The notes under the pieces are model-generated. The model saw nothing but the letters and a program-made list of their open reading frames with translations, did no database searches and had not been told where the DNA came from. Below are positions 34,551 to 43,793 of a stretch of 47,229 bases of DNA, piece by piece. This stretch comes from an uncultured Mailhella sp. (lineage in GTDB: Bacteria; Desulfobacterota; Desulfovibrionia; Desulfovibrionales; Desulfovibrionaceae): positions 1 through 47,229 of the forward strand of contig NZ_CANRLT010000009.1 of assembly GCF_947631555.1 (NCBI RefSeq). Direction: 5' to 3'. Position numbers and translations under genes: made by a program. Each line of letters begins with the position of its first letter. Within the stretch, counting starts at the first letter, position 1.

Positions 34551-35819
34551 ATGGAACCTATCTTTGCCACCTTTGCGACCATGGCAATACTGCTCATTCT
34601 GAGTGTCCCTATCGGGCCATCCATCGGTCTGGGAGTGATATGCGGCATCGTCCTAGGCGATTTGCCTATGGCATTGTTTATCCAGAAATTCTATAATTCT
34701 TTCGATTCATTTCCACTCATGGCGGTACCGTTTTTCCTGCTGGCCGGCGACATCATGGCTCGCGGAACCCTTTCAGAGATTTTACTCGACTTCTGCCATG
34801 CCTGTGTGGGGCATAAAAGAGGCGGCCTGGCTCAGATCTCCGTCATTTCGTGCCTCTTCTACGGCGCTCTTTGTGGTTCTGCCGCCGCTACCACTGCCGC
34901 TATCGGCACCATTATGATTCCGGCCATGCAAAGGGACGGCTATCCAAAGGAATTTTCGGCAGGACTTAACGCCGCGGCTGGCTGTCTTGGCGTTATGATC
35001 CCTCCCTCCATTCCTCTTATTCTGTTCGGAGCTTTCGGCGGAGTATCCGTCAGCGATCTCTTCATCGCAGGCATAGTGCCCGGATGCCTTATTGCAGCGA
35101 TGTTGCTGTTCACAGCGTATCTTCTCATTGTGCGCAAGGGCTATGGCACTCTTCACCCCAAACTCTCGTCTAGAGAACGTATTCGTGCTTTCAAGAAGGC
35201 CGCTCCAGCACTCGGCGTTCCTGTACTTATTCTCGGCGGCATCTATGGCGGGTTCATGACTCCAACGGAAGCCGGCTGCGTCGCGGTATTCTACGCCTTT
35301 GTTATCGAAATTTTCGTGTATAAAGGCATGACTTCTGCTCTGTTTTTTCACATACTCAAGTCCTCAATGTTCTCGTTAGGTATGCTCTTCATGATTCTCA
35401 TTCCTGGCGGGGCCTTGGGTACTCTGTTGCTGTACTATAACGTCCACGAATCACTTTCCACACTTATTCTCAGCATGACCAGCAGTAAATATGTATTTCT
35501 GCTGATATGCCTTGTCATTTATATTATCATAGGAACGTTTCTCGATGCGGGCATATCCATCATTATTCTTACGCCCATTCTGGTTCCTATCGCTATCAAA
35601 TTCGGCATTGATCCTATCCATTTTGGCATTCTTACCCTTGTTACACTATGTGTAGGGTTTCTTACTCCACCTGTGGGGCAGAACCTATTCGTGGCGTGTA
35701 GTATCGCCAAATTAGATATCCTTACTTTGGCCCGTTCCGTCATGCCCTTTATGGCTACCATGCTGGTGGGAGTCCTACTTATTACATTTGTTCCTTTCTT
35801 CAGTCTTTGTCTGCTGTAG
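34551..35819 (+). CDS. TRAP transporter large permease subunit (DctM family)
   Basis: 422 aa with about twelve membrane helices. DctM signatures are VPFFLLAGDIMARGTLSEILLDF, AAGCLGVMIPPSIPLILFGAFGGVSVSDLFIAGIVPG, GGIYGGFMTPTEAGCVAVFYA, and CVGFLTPPVGQNLFVACSIA near the C-terminus. It forms the ion-coupled transport channel with DctQ. Confidence 0.93.
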   Translation: MEPIFATFATMAILLILSVPIGPSIGLGVICGIVLGDLPMALFIQKFYNSFDSFPLMAVPFFLLAGDIMARGTLSEILLDFCHACVGHKRGGLAQISVISCLFYGALCGSAAATTAAIGTIMIPAMQRDGYPKEFSAGLNAAAGCLGVMIPPSIPLILFGAFGGVSVSDLFIAGIVPGCLIAAMLLFTAYLLIVRKGYGTLHPKLSSRERIRAFKKAAPALGVPVLILGGIYGGFMTPTEAGCVAVFYAFVIEIFVYKGMTSALFFHILKSSMFSLGMLFMILIPGGALGTLLLYYNVHESLSTLILSMTSSKYVFLLICLVIYIIIGTFLDAGISIIILTPILVPIAIKFGIDPIHFGILTLVTLCVGFLTPPVGQNLFVACSIAKLDILTLARSVMPFMATMLVGVLLITFVPFFSLCLL

Positions 35820-35854
35820 AAAAACGTTAATCTACCTTTAGCTGGAGGAGCATT

Positions 35855-36844
35855 ATGTTGAAACACACTGTCGTCACCGCATTGACCTTCGTACTCATGA
35901 CCGCCGTCCTTCATGCCCCTGCCGTCGCTGCACCCAAGGTGCTGAAATTCTCCTGTCTTGAACCTGAAACCTCACTTGAGACCAAATTGCTTCGCGAATA
36001 CTTTGTCAAGGATATTGAGGAGAATAGCAACGGACGCTACAAAATCGATATGTACCCAGGTTCATCGTTAGGCAACACGGATACCGTGGTTCAGGGATTG
36101 AATATGGGTACTATCCATCTGGCCTTCGATTCTGCCTCCAACCTTTCACAGTTTGCGCCAAAACTTGCCATTTTCGATCTACCGTATATGTTCACACGGG
36201 AAGAACTTGCCAAGGTGATGGATTCGCCCGCCGGTAATAAACTGAAGGCTGAGACGCGGAACTTCGGTGTACAAATCATTAATTTTATCGCAGCGTTTCA
36301 GCGGAATCTTATTTCACGCAAGCCTTTTCACACCGTGGCGGAAATGGAAGGTGCGAAGGCTCGTTCCACCAATTCCAAATGGCACATATTTGGCTTGCAG
36401 GCTCTTGGTTTTAAGCCCATCCCTATGGCCGCAGCAGAGATGCTGACCGGTATACAACAAGGAGTAGTCGACTGCATGGATATCGCCATCAGTGCGATGT
36501 ATGGCTACCATGTCTATGACGTGGCAAAAAATATTATCCTGACTGACCAAACCAATATATGCACTACATTATTCACATCGGCGGAATGGTGGGACAGTCT
36601 GCCTCAAGCTGACAAACAAATTATAACTGAAGCTGCTAATGCCTACCGCACAGCCATCACCGAGGCTTTCAACCAGAGTCAGGCAAAATTTATACGTCTG
36701 TTGAAGGATGGCGGTTGTGATGTGTATACTCTGCCCGAATCAGAGCGCAATATCTGGCGTCAAAAGGTGTATAAGGAATACCAACACCTTCCTGAAGATA
36801 TGCTTATATTGTTCAAAGAGTTACGTGCTGCGGCTGATGCCTGA
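35855..36844 (+). CDS. TRAP periplasmic solute-binding protein (DctP family), copy A
   Basis: 329 aa with a signal peptide (MLKHTVVTALTFVLMTAVLHAPAVA). DctP segments: SNGRYKIDMYPGSSLGNTDTVVQGLNMGTIHLAF, the GAKARSTNSKWHIFGLQALGFKPIPMAAAEMLTGIQQGVVDCMD core, which carries the substrate-contact Arg region, and a C-terminal helical end. Ribosome site CTGGAGGAGC. It is followed by a second DctP, unusual for one permease pair. Confidence 0.92.
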   Translation: MLKHTVVTALTFVLMTAVLHAPAVAAPKVLKFSCLEPETSLETKLLREYFVKDIEENSNGRYKIDMYPGSSLGNTDTVVQGLNMGTIHLAFDSASNLSQFAPKLAIFDLPYMFTREELAKVMDSPAGNKLKAETRNFGVQIINFIAAFQRNLISRKPFHTVAEMEGAKARSTNSKWHIFGLQALGFKPIPMAAAEMLTGIQQGVVDCMDIAISAMYGYHVYDVAKNIILTDQTNICTTLFTSAEWWDSLPQADKQIITEAANAYRTAITEAFNQSQAKFIRLLKDGGCDVYTLPESERNIWRQKVYKEYQHLPEDMLILFKELRAAADA

Positions 36845-36926
36845 TAGAATACCATTCTATCATCTTTTTATGTACAGTCAGATGTCCCTTTTCGAGAATT
36901 TCAATCATTAAAAGACTGGAGTTGCT

Positions 36927-37916
36927 ATGTTGAAACTTTCTTCACTTTTTGCTCTGACGGTTGCATTATTATGCGTCAGCATCAGTTCACCAGCTTTTTC
37001 CACCCCAAAAATTTTGAAGTTTTCCTGTCTTGATCCTGATACTTCACTGGAGACGCGTTTTCTCCGAGAGTATTTTGTCAAATATATTGAAGAAAAGAGC
37101 AATGGACGCTACAAAATCGATATGTACCCAGGTTCATCGTTAGGAAACACGGATACCGTGGTTCAAGGACTGAATATGGGTACTATCCATCTCGCCTTCG
37201 ATTCTGCCTCCAACCTTTCACAGTTTGCTCCAAAACTAGCAATTTTTGACTTGCCTTATATGTTTAATCGTGATGAACTCTATAAAGTAATGTCTTCGCA
37301 TGCAGGCCAAAAACTTAAAGACGAAACCCGCAAGTTCGGCGTACAAGTGTTGGACTTCATCGCTCCTTTCGAACGCAATCTTATTTCGCGAAAACCTTTT
37401 CGTTCTGTGGCAGAAATGGAAGGAGCGAAGGCTCGTTCCACCAACTCCAAATGGCATATCTTTGGATTGCAGGCATTAGGTTTTAAACCTATTCCCATGA
37501 ATGCCGCTGAAATGTTGACCGGTATCCAACAAGGAGTAGTCGACTGTATGGATATCGCCATTACAGCTATGTACGGTTTTCATATATATGACGTGGCTAA
37601 GTACATTATTTTAACAGAACAGACAAATATTTGTACTACACTGTTCACTTCTGCGGACTGGTGGGATTCATTATCAAAAGAAGATAAAACACTCTTTGTT
37701 GAGGCCGCCAATACCTACCGTAGGGCCATCACTGAAGCGGTCTCAGCTAGCAACGCAAAACTGATAAAACTTCTTGAAGAAGGAGGCTGCGAAATTTATT
37801 CGCTACCTGAATCTGAACGAAATATTTGGCGTTCCAAAGTATATAAAGAATACGAAAATCTTCCTGAAGATATGCGTACACTATTTAAAGAACTGCGCGC
37901 TGCAGTTGATGCATAA
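36927..37916 (+). CDS. TRAP periplasmic solute-binding protein (DctP family), copy B
   Basis: 329 aa, same length as copy A and highly similar, with its own signal peptide (MLKLSSLFALTVALLCVSISSPAFS). The stretch from GRYKIDMYPGSS to SQFAPK is the same in both proteins, and the DNA there is almost unchanged. The flanks have drifted and copy B is richer in A/T. The two may bind different but related ligands for one DctQM channel. Ribosome site CTGGAG. Confidence 0.92.
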   Translation: MLKLSSLFALTVALLCVSISSPAFSTPKILKFSCLDPDTSLETRFLREYFVKYIEEKSNGRYKIDMYPGSSLGNTDTVVQGLNMGTIHLAFDSASNLSQFAPKLAIFDLPYMFNRDELYKVMSSHAGQKLKDETRKFGVQVLDFIAPFERNLISRKPFRSVAEMEGAKARSTNSKWHIFGLQALGFKPIPMNAAEMLTGIQQGVVDCMDIAITAMYGFHIYDVAKYIILTEQTNICTTLFTSADWWDSLSKEDKTLFVEAANTYRRAITEAVSASNAKLIKLLEEGGCEIYSLPESERNIWRSKVYKEYENLPEDMRTLFKELRAAVDA

Positions 37917-37946
37917 CGATACCATTTAACAAGAAAAGCAGTGAAT

Positions 37947-37982
37947 AAGGAAAAGTTTGGAAACTCTTCCGGACTTTTCCTT
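37947..37982 (+). terminator. Terminator of the second TRAP operon
   Basis: AAGGAAAAGT and its complement ACTTTTCCTT form the outer 10 bp of a longer stem that continues inward with one mismatch (TTGGAA/TTCCGG), closing on ACTC. It lies 31 nt after the DctP-B stop. Confidence 0.7.
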
Positions 37983-38135
37983 GCTGCAAAAATATTATTT
38001 ATCGAGCGTATCTTTCATAAAGAAAACATTTTTATATTATATTCATAGTGTATCAAAAATTTTTATGGATATATAATTAAACTTTTTATTTTTTAAAAAT
38101 CGCTAAATACATTTGTAATTTTGCTAAAAAACAAA

Positions 38136-38232
38136 ATTTTATAACTTATTATACATGACAAAAAATATTTTTAAAATTAAAAATAGTTTTTTTGTTTTGT
38201 TTTTATCCAATTTATGTGACAAGTTATAAAAT
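38136..38232. promoter_or_regulatory. Long-range inverted repeat upstream of the Crp/Fnr-type gene
   Basis: ATTTTATAACTT (38136-38147) and its exact complement AAGTTATAAAAT (38221-38232) are separated by 73 nt of very AT-rich DNA, about 100 nt before the regulator start. They could be paired operators for autoregulation by looping. The whole 37983-38332 interval is AT-rich and has no gene. Confidence 0.4.
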
Positions 38233-38332
38233 GGTATTGCTTTTATTTTACCGCTGGCGCATCATAAAGCTACTTGCAACCTATCTATAGGTGCTTACTA
38301 CTTTTCATATGTTACCATCACTGGGGGGGCAC

Positions 38333-39046
38333 ATGCTTTCCTTTACTCCGCAAGACGTAAATTTAAGTATCCCCTGTTATATCAAAAATACTTCTTGTTG
38401 CTGGGAACAAATCCTCAATATTGGACGCAAAGAAAAATATCCAAAAGGAGCAACTTTTTTTGAGTCTTCATATGGTCAAAACCGCTTTTTTTATGTAAAG
38501 TCAGGCCTTCTCTGTACTATCAACGAAAATGACCATGAAAAAATACATTTCTTTTTTGATAGTGGATCCTTACTCCGTGAAACTATTTTTCTTTCTAATT
38601 ATACACTACCTCAAAATTATTATTATTATTGTATTAAAAATTTAATTATTTACAGTTTTGACGGCGCTCTACTTTTAGATAGACATTTTTATGCCAACTA
38701 TCCAGAACTTATCATGAACTGTATGTTCTCCATTTCAATAAAAAGTCTAATGAGTCAACTCTTCTCAAATATTATCAGTCTCAAAAGTAAAGAAGCACAG
38801 GTTGCATTCTACATAGACCACATGTTTCGCTCTGCCCATGAGAGGGCGATGTTTATACCACCAATAAACCAGTCCCAACTGGCCAGCTTACTCGGACTAC
38901 ACAAAAATACTGTAAGTCGCATTATCAACAACCTGAAAAAAAAACGTCTGCTTGGATGTTATACTAAAACAAGGCTGGAAATTCTCGACGTGGAAGGAAT
39001 TCGAAGACTATATCCTTCCTCTTTGGGAGAGATTTTTCCTTTTTAA
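38333..39046 (+). CDS. Crp/Fnr-superfamily transcriptional regulator
   Basis: 237 aa from the ATG at 38333, behind CTGGGGGGGCAC; two in-frame ATGs upstream are less well placed. The N-terminal cyclic-nucleotide-binding-type beta-roll includes YPKGATFFESSYGQNRFFYVKSGLLC and a Phe/Tyr-rich middle (TLPQNYYYYCIKN). The C-terminal Crp-type winged helix is INQSQLASLLGLHKNTVSRIINNLKKKRLL. There are no Fnr-type N-terminal cysteines, so it probably senses a small ligand. It follows the TRAP operon in the same direction and is its natural candidate regulator. Confidence 0.85.
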   Translation: MLSFTPQDVNLSIPCYIKNTSCCWEQILNIGRKEKYPKGATFFESSYGQNRFFYVKSGLLCTINENDHEKIHFFFDSGSLLRETIFLSNYTLPQNYYYYCIKNLIIYSFDGALLLDRHFYANYPELIMNCMFSISIKSLMSQLFSNIISLKSKEAQVAFYIDHMFRSAHERAMFIPPINQSQLASLLGLHKNTVSRIINNLKKKRLLGCYTKTRLEILDVEGIRRLYPSSLGEIFPF

Positions 39047-39494
39047 TTAGTAGTTACAAAAATTTTTACTATTGAAAGTGCTACCCTTGTTAATATCCGA
39101 GGATGACAAGCTAGAACGGTATCAATGCAGATCCTTGCCCGCTTTTACCTCTTTCATCGTTTCTCTCTTTCCAAACAAACGGGATATTCGAAAAGAGGGA
39201 AGATTACAAAAGGGTTTAATCCCATAAAACGGGCCGTACCGTGTTACGCTTCAATCCGGCCTCACCTCCTGCAGAGCGGATGAATGCTACGAACTCTTAT
39301 CGTGACAAACTTATTTAATCAAACAAGCACTTGATCAAATCCGAAAGGCTGCCAACAGTATTAGCAAAGACTGTCCTACGACCGTGTAGGCATCGCCCAT
39401 AACGCACACGAAATACAGCGCGTATGCCCCTGACAGCAAGCATCCGTACGCAATCAGGCTTTACCCATTATGCCTCTTAGAGGGAAAGACTGAT
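39047..39494. other. Intergenic stretch without a recognisable gene
   Basis: Nothing beyond short chance frames is seen. GC content rises again toward the right end, where the DUF2726 fragment begins. It is probably decayed DNA. Confidence 0.5.
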
Positions 39495-39845
39495 ATGCTC
39501 GCACAGTCACGTTCTATGTCAGCCCGGCAGACAGAAGGGCAGAAAAGTATGCGCTTGCTTGTGCGCGACACCTCGCTTCTCAATACGCCTCGCGAGCGGC
39601 AGTACGCCCTGAACGACTTCACCCATGTGGACTTTCTCATTTTCGAGACCATGAGCCGCCGCCCCATCGCCGCCGTGGAAGTAGACGGCTGGGCCTTCCA
39701 CCGGCCAGGCAGTGTTCAGGCCGAACGGGACGCGCTGAAGAACGACATCTGCGCCCGCTGTGGCATACCGCTGCTCCGCTTCAGCACGACTGGCTCCAGA
39801 GAAAAGGAAGGGCTGCTTCATCTGCTCAAACCTCTTTACACCTGA
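39495..39845 (+). pseudogene. DUF2726 C-terminal fragment of a helicase-like protein
   Basis: From about residue 19 (MRLLVRDTSLLNTPRERQYALNDFTHVDFLIFE...RPIAAVEVDGWAFHRP...RDALKNDICARCGIPLLRFSTTGS) this is the end of a DUF2726-type nuclease-like domain. That domain normally caps large DEAD/AAA helicase proteins. The conserved HVDF, EVDG and K-D elements are visible. The rest of the expected large protein is missing upstream, and the first 18 residues look unrelated. A truncated remnant of a defence or plasmid helicase. Confidence 0.65.
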
Positions 39846-39865
39846 CAGAAAAACCGCTTTCCTGC

Positions 39866-39980
39866 GCCTTTCCGTATGGGAAGTTTTCCAACCTCCCCGC
39901 CGTGTTCCCGTCCCAATTTGAAGACGTTCTGCCATTCCTAAAAGAACGAGACCCGTTTGCACATCGGCGGGCGGGCCTCC
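39866..39980. repeat. Duplicated intergenic segment, left copy
   Basis: Similar (roughly 75-80 percent by eye) to 40911-41026: CCGTATGG-AAGTT, GCCGTGTTC, GATTTGAAG/CAATTTGAAG with CGTTCTGCC, TAAAAGAA, CGCACATCGGCGG-CGGGCCTC. The terminator hairpin is degraded here. It brackets the decayed lipoprotein gene together with the right copy. Confidence 0.6.
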
Positions 39981-40026
39981 TCAGGGGTTACGGAATAAGT
40001 ATTAACTAAAATCAAGAGCGGTCTAT

Positions 40027-40718
40027 TTATAAATCTGCTTTTTCGACTAATTTTCCTTGTTTTTCATATAGTTCAACATCTATATTCCCGTGTGTATCTG
40101 TTGCCATATATTTTCCCAATACTAAAATTAATGCCGACAAACTTTCTCGAAAATCATTAGAATTGCTTGATGTTACCGATACAACTTGCCATACTTTTTT
40201 TAAAAGTTCAAGATTTGTTTTTGAGAAACTATACACGTCTATAGACAACAAATGCGTATAAAAAAGTTTCACTTGTTTGGTAATGATCATATCCACCAGT
40301 CCCATATTTTGGTGTTGTATATGTGTATGGTATATATCCATATGGACCATATGTATATGTTGTATGCGTATCAACTCCGGCCTGTCCTGTAATTGGCACC
40401 ATATGATTTATTGTTCTTGAGTGTGGCCCTCCAACTTTAAAGTATATAAATACAACATAATTAGCATCGTATACATCATCAACAATATTATATACATTAT
40501 TTTTTAATGTACTTAATACACTATTATAAACAATATTGTAATCAAAAGATGTTTTATTTTTTCATAATCAAATACTATTTTATATTTATCATTAGTATTT
40601 TTAATTTGTTCATACTCTTGAGATGTCCTACCATCAACAAGAACATTAAATTTTGGAGAGCATCCTGAAGTACAGAAAACCATGAAAAAAAGAACTAATA
40701 ACAGTATAATTTTTTCAT
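40027..40718 (-). pseudogene. Broken lipoprotein gene (Tyr-rich DUF4136-like secreted protein)
   Basis: Minus-strand pieces of one protein lie in shifting frames. An ATG at 40718 is followed by a run of A that seems one base short. The lipoprotein signal KIILLLVLFFMVFCTSGCS with an SGC lipobox follows in the next frame. Then comes SPKFNVLVDGRTSQEYEQ, a second A-run shift, and VDDVYDANYVVFIYFKVGGP, then a Thr/Tyr/Pro-rich region with TYTYGPYGYIPYTYTTPKYG. A further shift leads to NLELLKKVWQVVSVTSSNSNDFRESLSALILVLGKYM and a stop at 40027. The order (lipobox, DADYV-like strand, Tyr-rich stretch, WxVxxxSxGxSxDxR) matches a common outer-membrane lipoprotein family. AT-rich, at least three frameshifts. 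Confidence 0.65.
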
Positions 40719-40910
40719 TTTATAGTCATCTCTTCAAAAAAACAATTTTCTGGTGACAAGTTTTACTTGTCATTTTTATTATCTTATAATTATAGGATAA
40801 TAGTCAAGTTTTTATCATCAATTTGTTTACTTTTTAAAGGTTGCACAGGTAAAAATGTTCAGCACCACGTTCCCCTGCACCTGCTTGTGTGTGACGCCCC
40901 GCTCTCAATG

Positions 40911-41026
40911 CTTTTTCCGTATGGAAAGTTCATCCTTGCTGCCGTGTTCTCCGTACCGATTTGAAGGCGTTCTGCCGTTCTTAAAAGAATAAGGCCCGTT
41001 CGCACATCGGCGGACGGGCCTCATCA
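40911..41026. repeat. Duplicated intergenic segment, right copy
   Basis: Partner of 39866-39980. It contains the dyad TTTCCGTATGGAAA near its start and the intact putP terminator (40993-41020). It probably is the ancestral copy, since it serves a resident gene. Confidence 0.6.
40993..41020 (-). terminator. Rho-independent terminator of putP
   Basis: GGCCCGT and ACGGGCC pair perfectly. On the minus strand the hairpin is followed by TTATTCTTTT. It lies 25 nt past the putP stop. Confidence 0.75.
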
Positions 41027-41045
41027 GGTTGCAGTGAGTGGACGT

Positions 41046-42572
41046 TTACTTTACGGCGTCAAACTCGTCTTCGATTTCTTTGGAGGGCGCCTCGGTGGCG
41101 AGGCTCACGATGAGAATGGCGGCGCAGGCGACAAGGAAGGCCGGAAGCAGTTCATAGATACCCCAGATGCCGCCCAGGGGACGGACGAGATATTTCCAGG
41201 CGAAGACCATGACGCCGCCGGAGACCATGCCCGCCAGCGCACCCCACTTGTTGCAGCGCTTCCAAAACAGACTGAAGAGCATGACCGGGCCGAAGGCCGC
41301 ACCAAATCCAGCCCAGGCGAAGGACACGATCTGGAAAATGGAGCTGTTGGGATCGCGGGCGATGAAAATGCCGACAATGGAAATAGTCAGCACGGCAAGG
41401 CGGGCCACAAGGATGGTCTTTCTGCTGGAAAGTTTGATGCCCAGCACGCCCTTGAGCAGGTTTTCCGAAACGCTGGAGGCCGCGGCCAGAAGCTGAGAAT
41501 CCGCCGTGGACATGGTGCAGGCCAGAATGCCGGCAAGAACAAGACCGGCGAGCAGGGCGGGCAGGATACCGTAGGAGCTGAGCAGATGGCTGACCTGAAT
41601 AATGAGTGCTTCGGCGGAGGAAGCGGACTGGAACTGGGGCACGGCGCCGACCTTGGACATGGCGTAACCGAGGACGCCGATGAAAATGGCGCAGCCCATG
41701 GCGATGACAACCCAGGTAGTGGCGATGCGCCGGGACAGCGCGACTTCGTCTCCGTGGCGTATGGCCATGAAGCGGAGCAGGATGTGCGGCATACCAAAGT
41801 AGCCGAGGCCCCAAGCCATGGTGGAGGCGATGGTCAGCGGCCCGTATTCGGTCACTTCGCCGGTGAGGATATTGGCCGTGCTGTTCAGGGAGAGATAACC
41901 GTTCACTTCCTGGGCGGCGCTTTCGATGGCACTCCAGCCTCCGGCGACTTCAACGCCGAAGCCGATGATGATGAGCAGTGCCAGCGACATGACGATGGAC
42001 TGGATAAGGTCGGTCATGGACGCGGCCAGAAAACCGCCCAGCGCGGTATAGCCCACGATGACCACGGCGCCCAGGATCATGCCGGTCATGTACTCGATAT
42101 CGAACATGGAGGAGAAGAGCTTGCCGCAGGCGGCGAAGCCCGACGCAGTGTACGGGATGAAGAAGACGATGATCACCAGCGCGGACATGCCGAGGAGCAG
42201 GTTGCTTTTGTCGTGGAAGCGGCGGGCGAAGAAGTCAGGGATGGTGATGGCGTCGATGCGTTCGCTGTAATGGCGGAGACGCTGGGCGAGGATGAGCCAG
42301 TTGACGTAGGTGCCGAGAGCCAGCCCGAAGGAAGTCCAGAAAGTATCCGCAATGCCGCAGAAGAAGGTCAGTCCGGGAATGCCCATGAGCAGCCAGGAAG
42401 ACATATCCGAGGCTTCGGCGCTCATGGCGGTGACCACAGGGCCGAGCTTGCGTCCGCCGAGATAGAAGTCGTGGGCGTTCTCGTTCCGTCTGGCGCAGAC
42501 GAAACCGATGACGAGCATGAAGGCAAGATAGAGGACAACGGCGAGATAGATGAAAATCTGATAGTTATTCAC
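41046..42572 (-). CDS. putP: Sodium/proline symporter
   Basis: 508 aa sodium:solute symporter of the PutP type with thirteen predicted helices. Signatures: FYLGGRKLGPVVTAMSAEASDMSSWLLMGIPG near residues 36-67 (SDMSGWLL-type helix 2), GWGLGYFG-type (AWGLGYFGMPHILLRFMAI), and LVLAGILACTMSTADSQLLAAASS in helix 9. Imports proline with Na+. A stand-alone gene ended by its own hairpin; proline may serve as osmolyte or Stickland-type substrate. Confidence 0.93.
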   Translation of the reverse strand: MNNYQIFIYLAVVLYLAFMLVIGFVCARRNENAHDFYLGGRKLGPVVTAMSAEASDMSSWLLMGIPGLTFFCGIADTFWTSFGLALGTYVNWLILAQRLRHYSERIDAITIPDFFARRFHDKSNLLLGMSALVIIVFFIPYTASGFAACGKLFSSMFDIEYMTGMILGAVVIVGYTALGGFLAASMTDLIQSIVMSLALLIIIGFGVEVAGGWSAIESAAQEVNGYLSLNSTANILTGEVTEYGPLTIASTMAWGLGYFGMPHILLRFMAIRHGDEVALSRRIATTWVVIAMGCAIFIGVLGYAMSKVGAVPQFQSASSAEALIIQVSHLLSSYGILPALLAGLVLAGILACTMSTADSQLLAAASSVSENLLKGVLGIKLSSRKTILVARLAVLTISIVGIFIARDPNSSIFQIVSFAWAGFGAAFGPVMLFSLFWKRCNKWGALAGMVSGGVMVFAWKYLVRPLGGIWGIYELLPAFLVACAAILIVSLATEAPSKEIEDEFDAVK

Positions 42573-42910
42573 GGTAAAAACCTGATGCGTAAAAGGAAAA
42601 ATCGAGAGAGTCTCGAAGGGAAGCGAGCCGGATTCAGGAACGGATCAGAACGCAGGGGCGTCCCATGGCGGGATCAGACCCCCGGGGGCCGAGATGAGAG
42701 AGGCGTACAGATCCATGACAAGGTCCTGAAAAAGGCTTGGACGCGCTTGAGGCGTCCTGCTGCAAGGCAGTATACGGATCTTTCCAAAAAAGTAAAATCA
42801 AAAATACGGCGTTCCGGCGGCGCCGGGTGTGAGCATACGGCGCACTTTTCCGCAAATAGCGCAGCAACGATGCCTTTCAGGAAGCGAACCGAAACGCGAC
42901 GCGAAAAACA
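42573..42910. other. Intergenic region upstream of putP
   Basis: No gene is supported. It contains GC-rich palindromic patches (CCCCCGGGGG near 42680; CCGGCGGCGCCGG near 42818) that could fold in the putP leader. No known riboswitch class was recognised. Confidence 0.45.
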
Positions 42911-42928
42911 ACATCTTTGTCAAGATGT
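42911..42928 (-). terminator. Terminator of the nikR-folE2 operon
   Basis: ACATCTT and AAGATGT form a 7-bp stem with a 4-nt loop. On the minus strand it is followed by TGTTTTTCG. It lies 43 nt after the folE2 stop. Confidence 0.65.
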
Positions 42929-42971
42929 AACGAAACCTTCTTTTTCCTGCCGGCCAAGATGCAGCGGGGCG

Positions 42972-43793
42972 TCAGTTCCGGTCTATGGTGCGTTCGATGC
43001 AGGCGCAGGCGTTGTGACCGTGTATGGACTCTTCACTTTCCACTTCAACGCGGAACCAGGTCACATGGGTCTGCGATTCGAGCCGGACGGCCACATTGCG
43101 CACCACGTCTTCCACGAACACAGCGTTTTCGTAGGCGTGTTCCGTCACAAATTTTTCATCGGGGCGCTTGAGCAGTGTGTAGATGGGGGACGAGCCGGAG
43201 GCTTCGGCGATATCGATGAAGCCTTCCAGCCACTCGAAACGGGCCATACGCACGGCCAGCCGTACCGTGGCACGCTGCCCGTGGGCTCCGGCGCAGCTGA
43301 TGGCCTTGGAGCACGGGCAGACCGTGGTCACGGGAATTTCAAGTTCCAGCAGAATATGCGGGCGCTTTTCCCCTTCCTCCATTTCGCCGGTGAGACGGCA
43401 GGTATAGCGGACGGGCGCTTCCTGACCGGACACCGGTGCCCTGCGCGTAAGAAAATAGGGAAAATGGAAACTCGCGTAAGCGCGATGAGCGTGAAGACGC
43501 TGGAGGACGTCGCCGAGCAGACGCTTCAGGGAAGGATAATCCAGCATCTCGCCGCTGTCTTTACGCCAGTGTTCGAGAGCCTCAATGAAACGGCTCATAT
43601 GTGTGCCCTTGTATGCGGCGGGCAGGTCTACGCCCATATCCACGCTGGCCACGGTATGCTGACTGCCCCTGTCACGATCCTTGACCACCAGAGGAAGTTC
43701 GATGTGCTTCACGCCTACGCAGTCGATAGCCAGGGCTACATCGGCGGGAGCGCTTTGCACATCCTGAAGAGGCTTGCCGGAAGAAAGACTCAT
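42972..43793 (-). CDS. folE2: GTP cyclohydrolase I type B
   Basis: 273 aa. Converts GTP to 7,8-dihydroneopterin triphosphate, the first step toward tetrahydrofolate. FolE2 signatures: [10 protein letters not shown] near the start, [38 protein letters not shown] with the catalytic Cys, and [14 protein letters not shown], then HNACACIE near the end. Unlike FolE it does not strictly need zinc. The start codon overlaps the stop of nikR (ATGA at 43790-43793), so the two are co-translated. Confidence 0.95.
   Translation of the reverse strand: MSLSSGKPLQDVQSAPADVALAIDCVGVKHIELPLVVKDRDRGSQHTVASVDMGVDLPAAYKGTHMSRFIEALEHWRKDSGEMLDYPSLKRLLGDVLQRLHAHRAYASFHFPYFLTRRAPVSGQEAPVRYTCRLTGEMEEGEKRPHILLELEIPVTTVCPCSKAISCAGAHGQRATVRLAVRMARFEWLEGFIDIAEASGSSPIYTLLKRPDEKFVTEHAYENAVFVEDVVRNVAVRLESQTHVTWFRVEVESEESIHGHNACACIERTIDRN

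Noticed and set aside
40767..40964. 65-codon plus-strand frame between the lipoprotein pseudogene and putP
   Set aside because: No ribosome site or family; it runs through the duplicated intergenic segment.
42660..42700. Possible riboswitch or tRNA-like fold in the GC palindromes before putP
   Set aside because: Only simple self-complementary patches are present; no conserved riboswitch core or tRNA arms.
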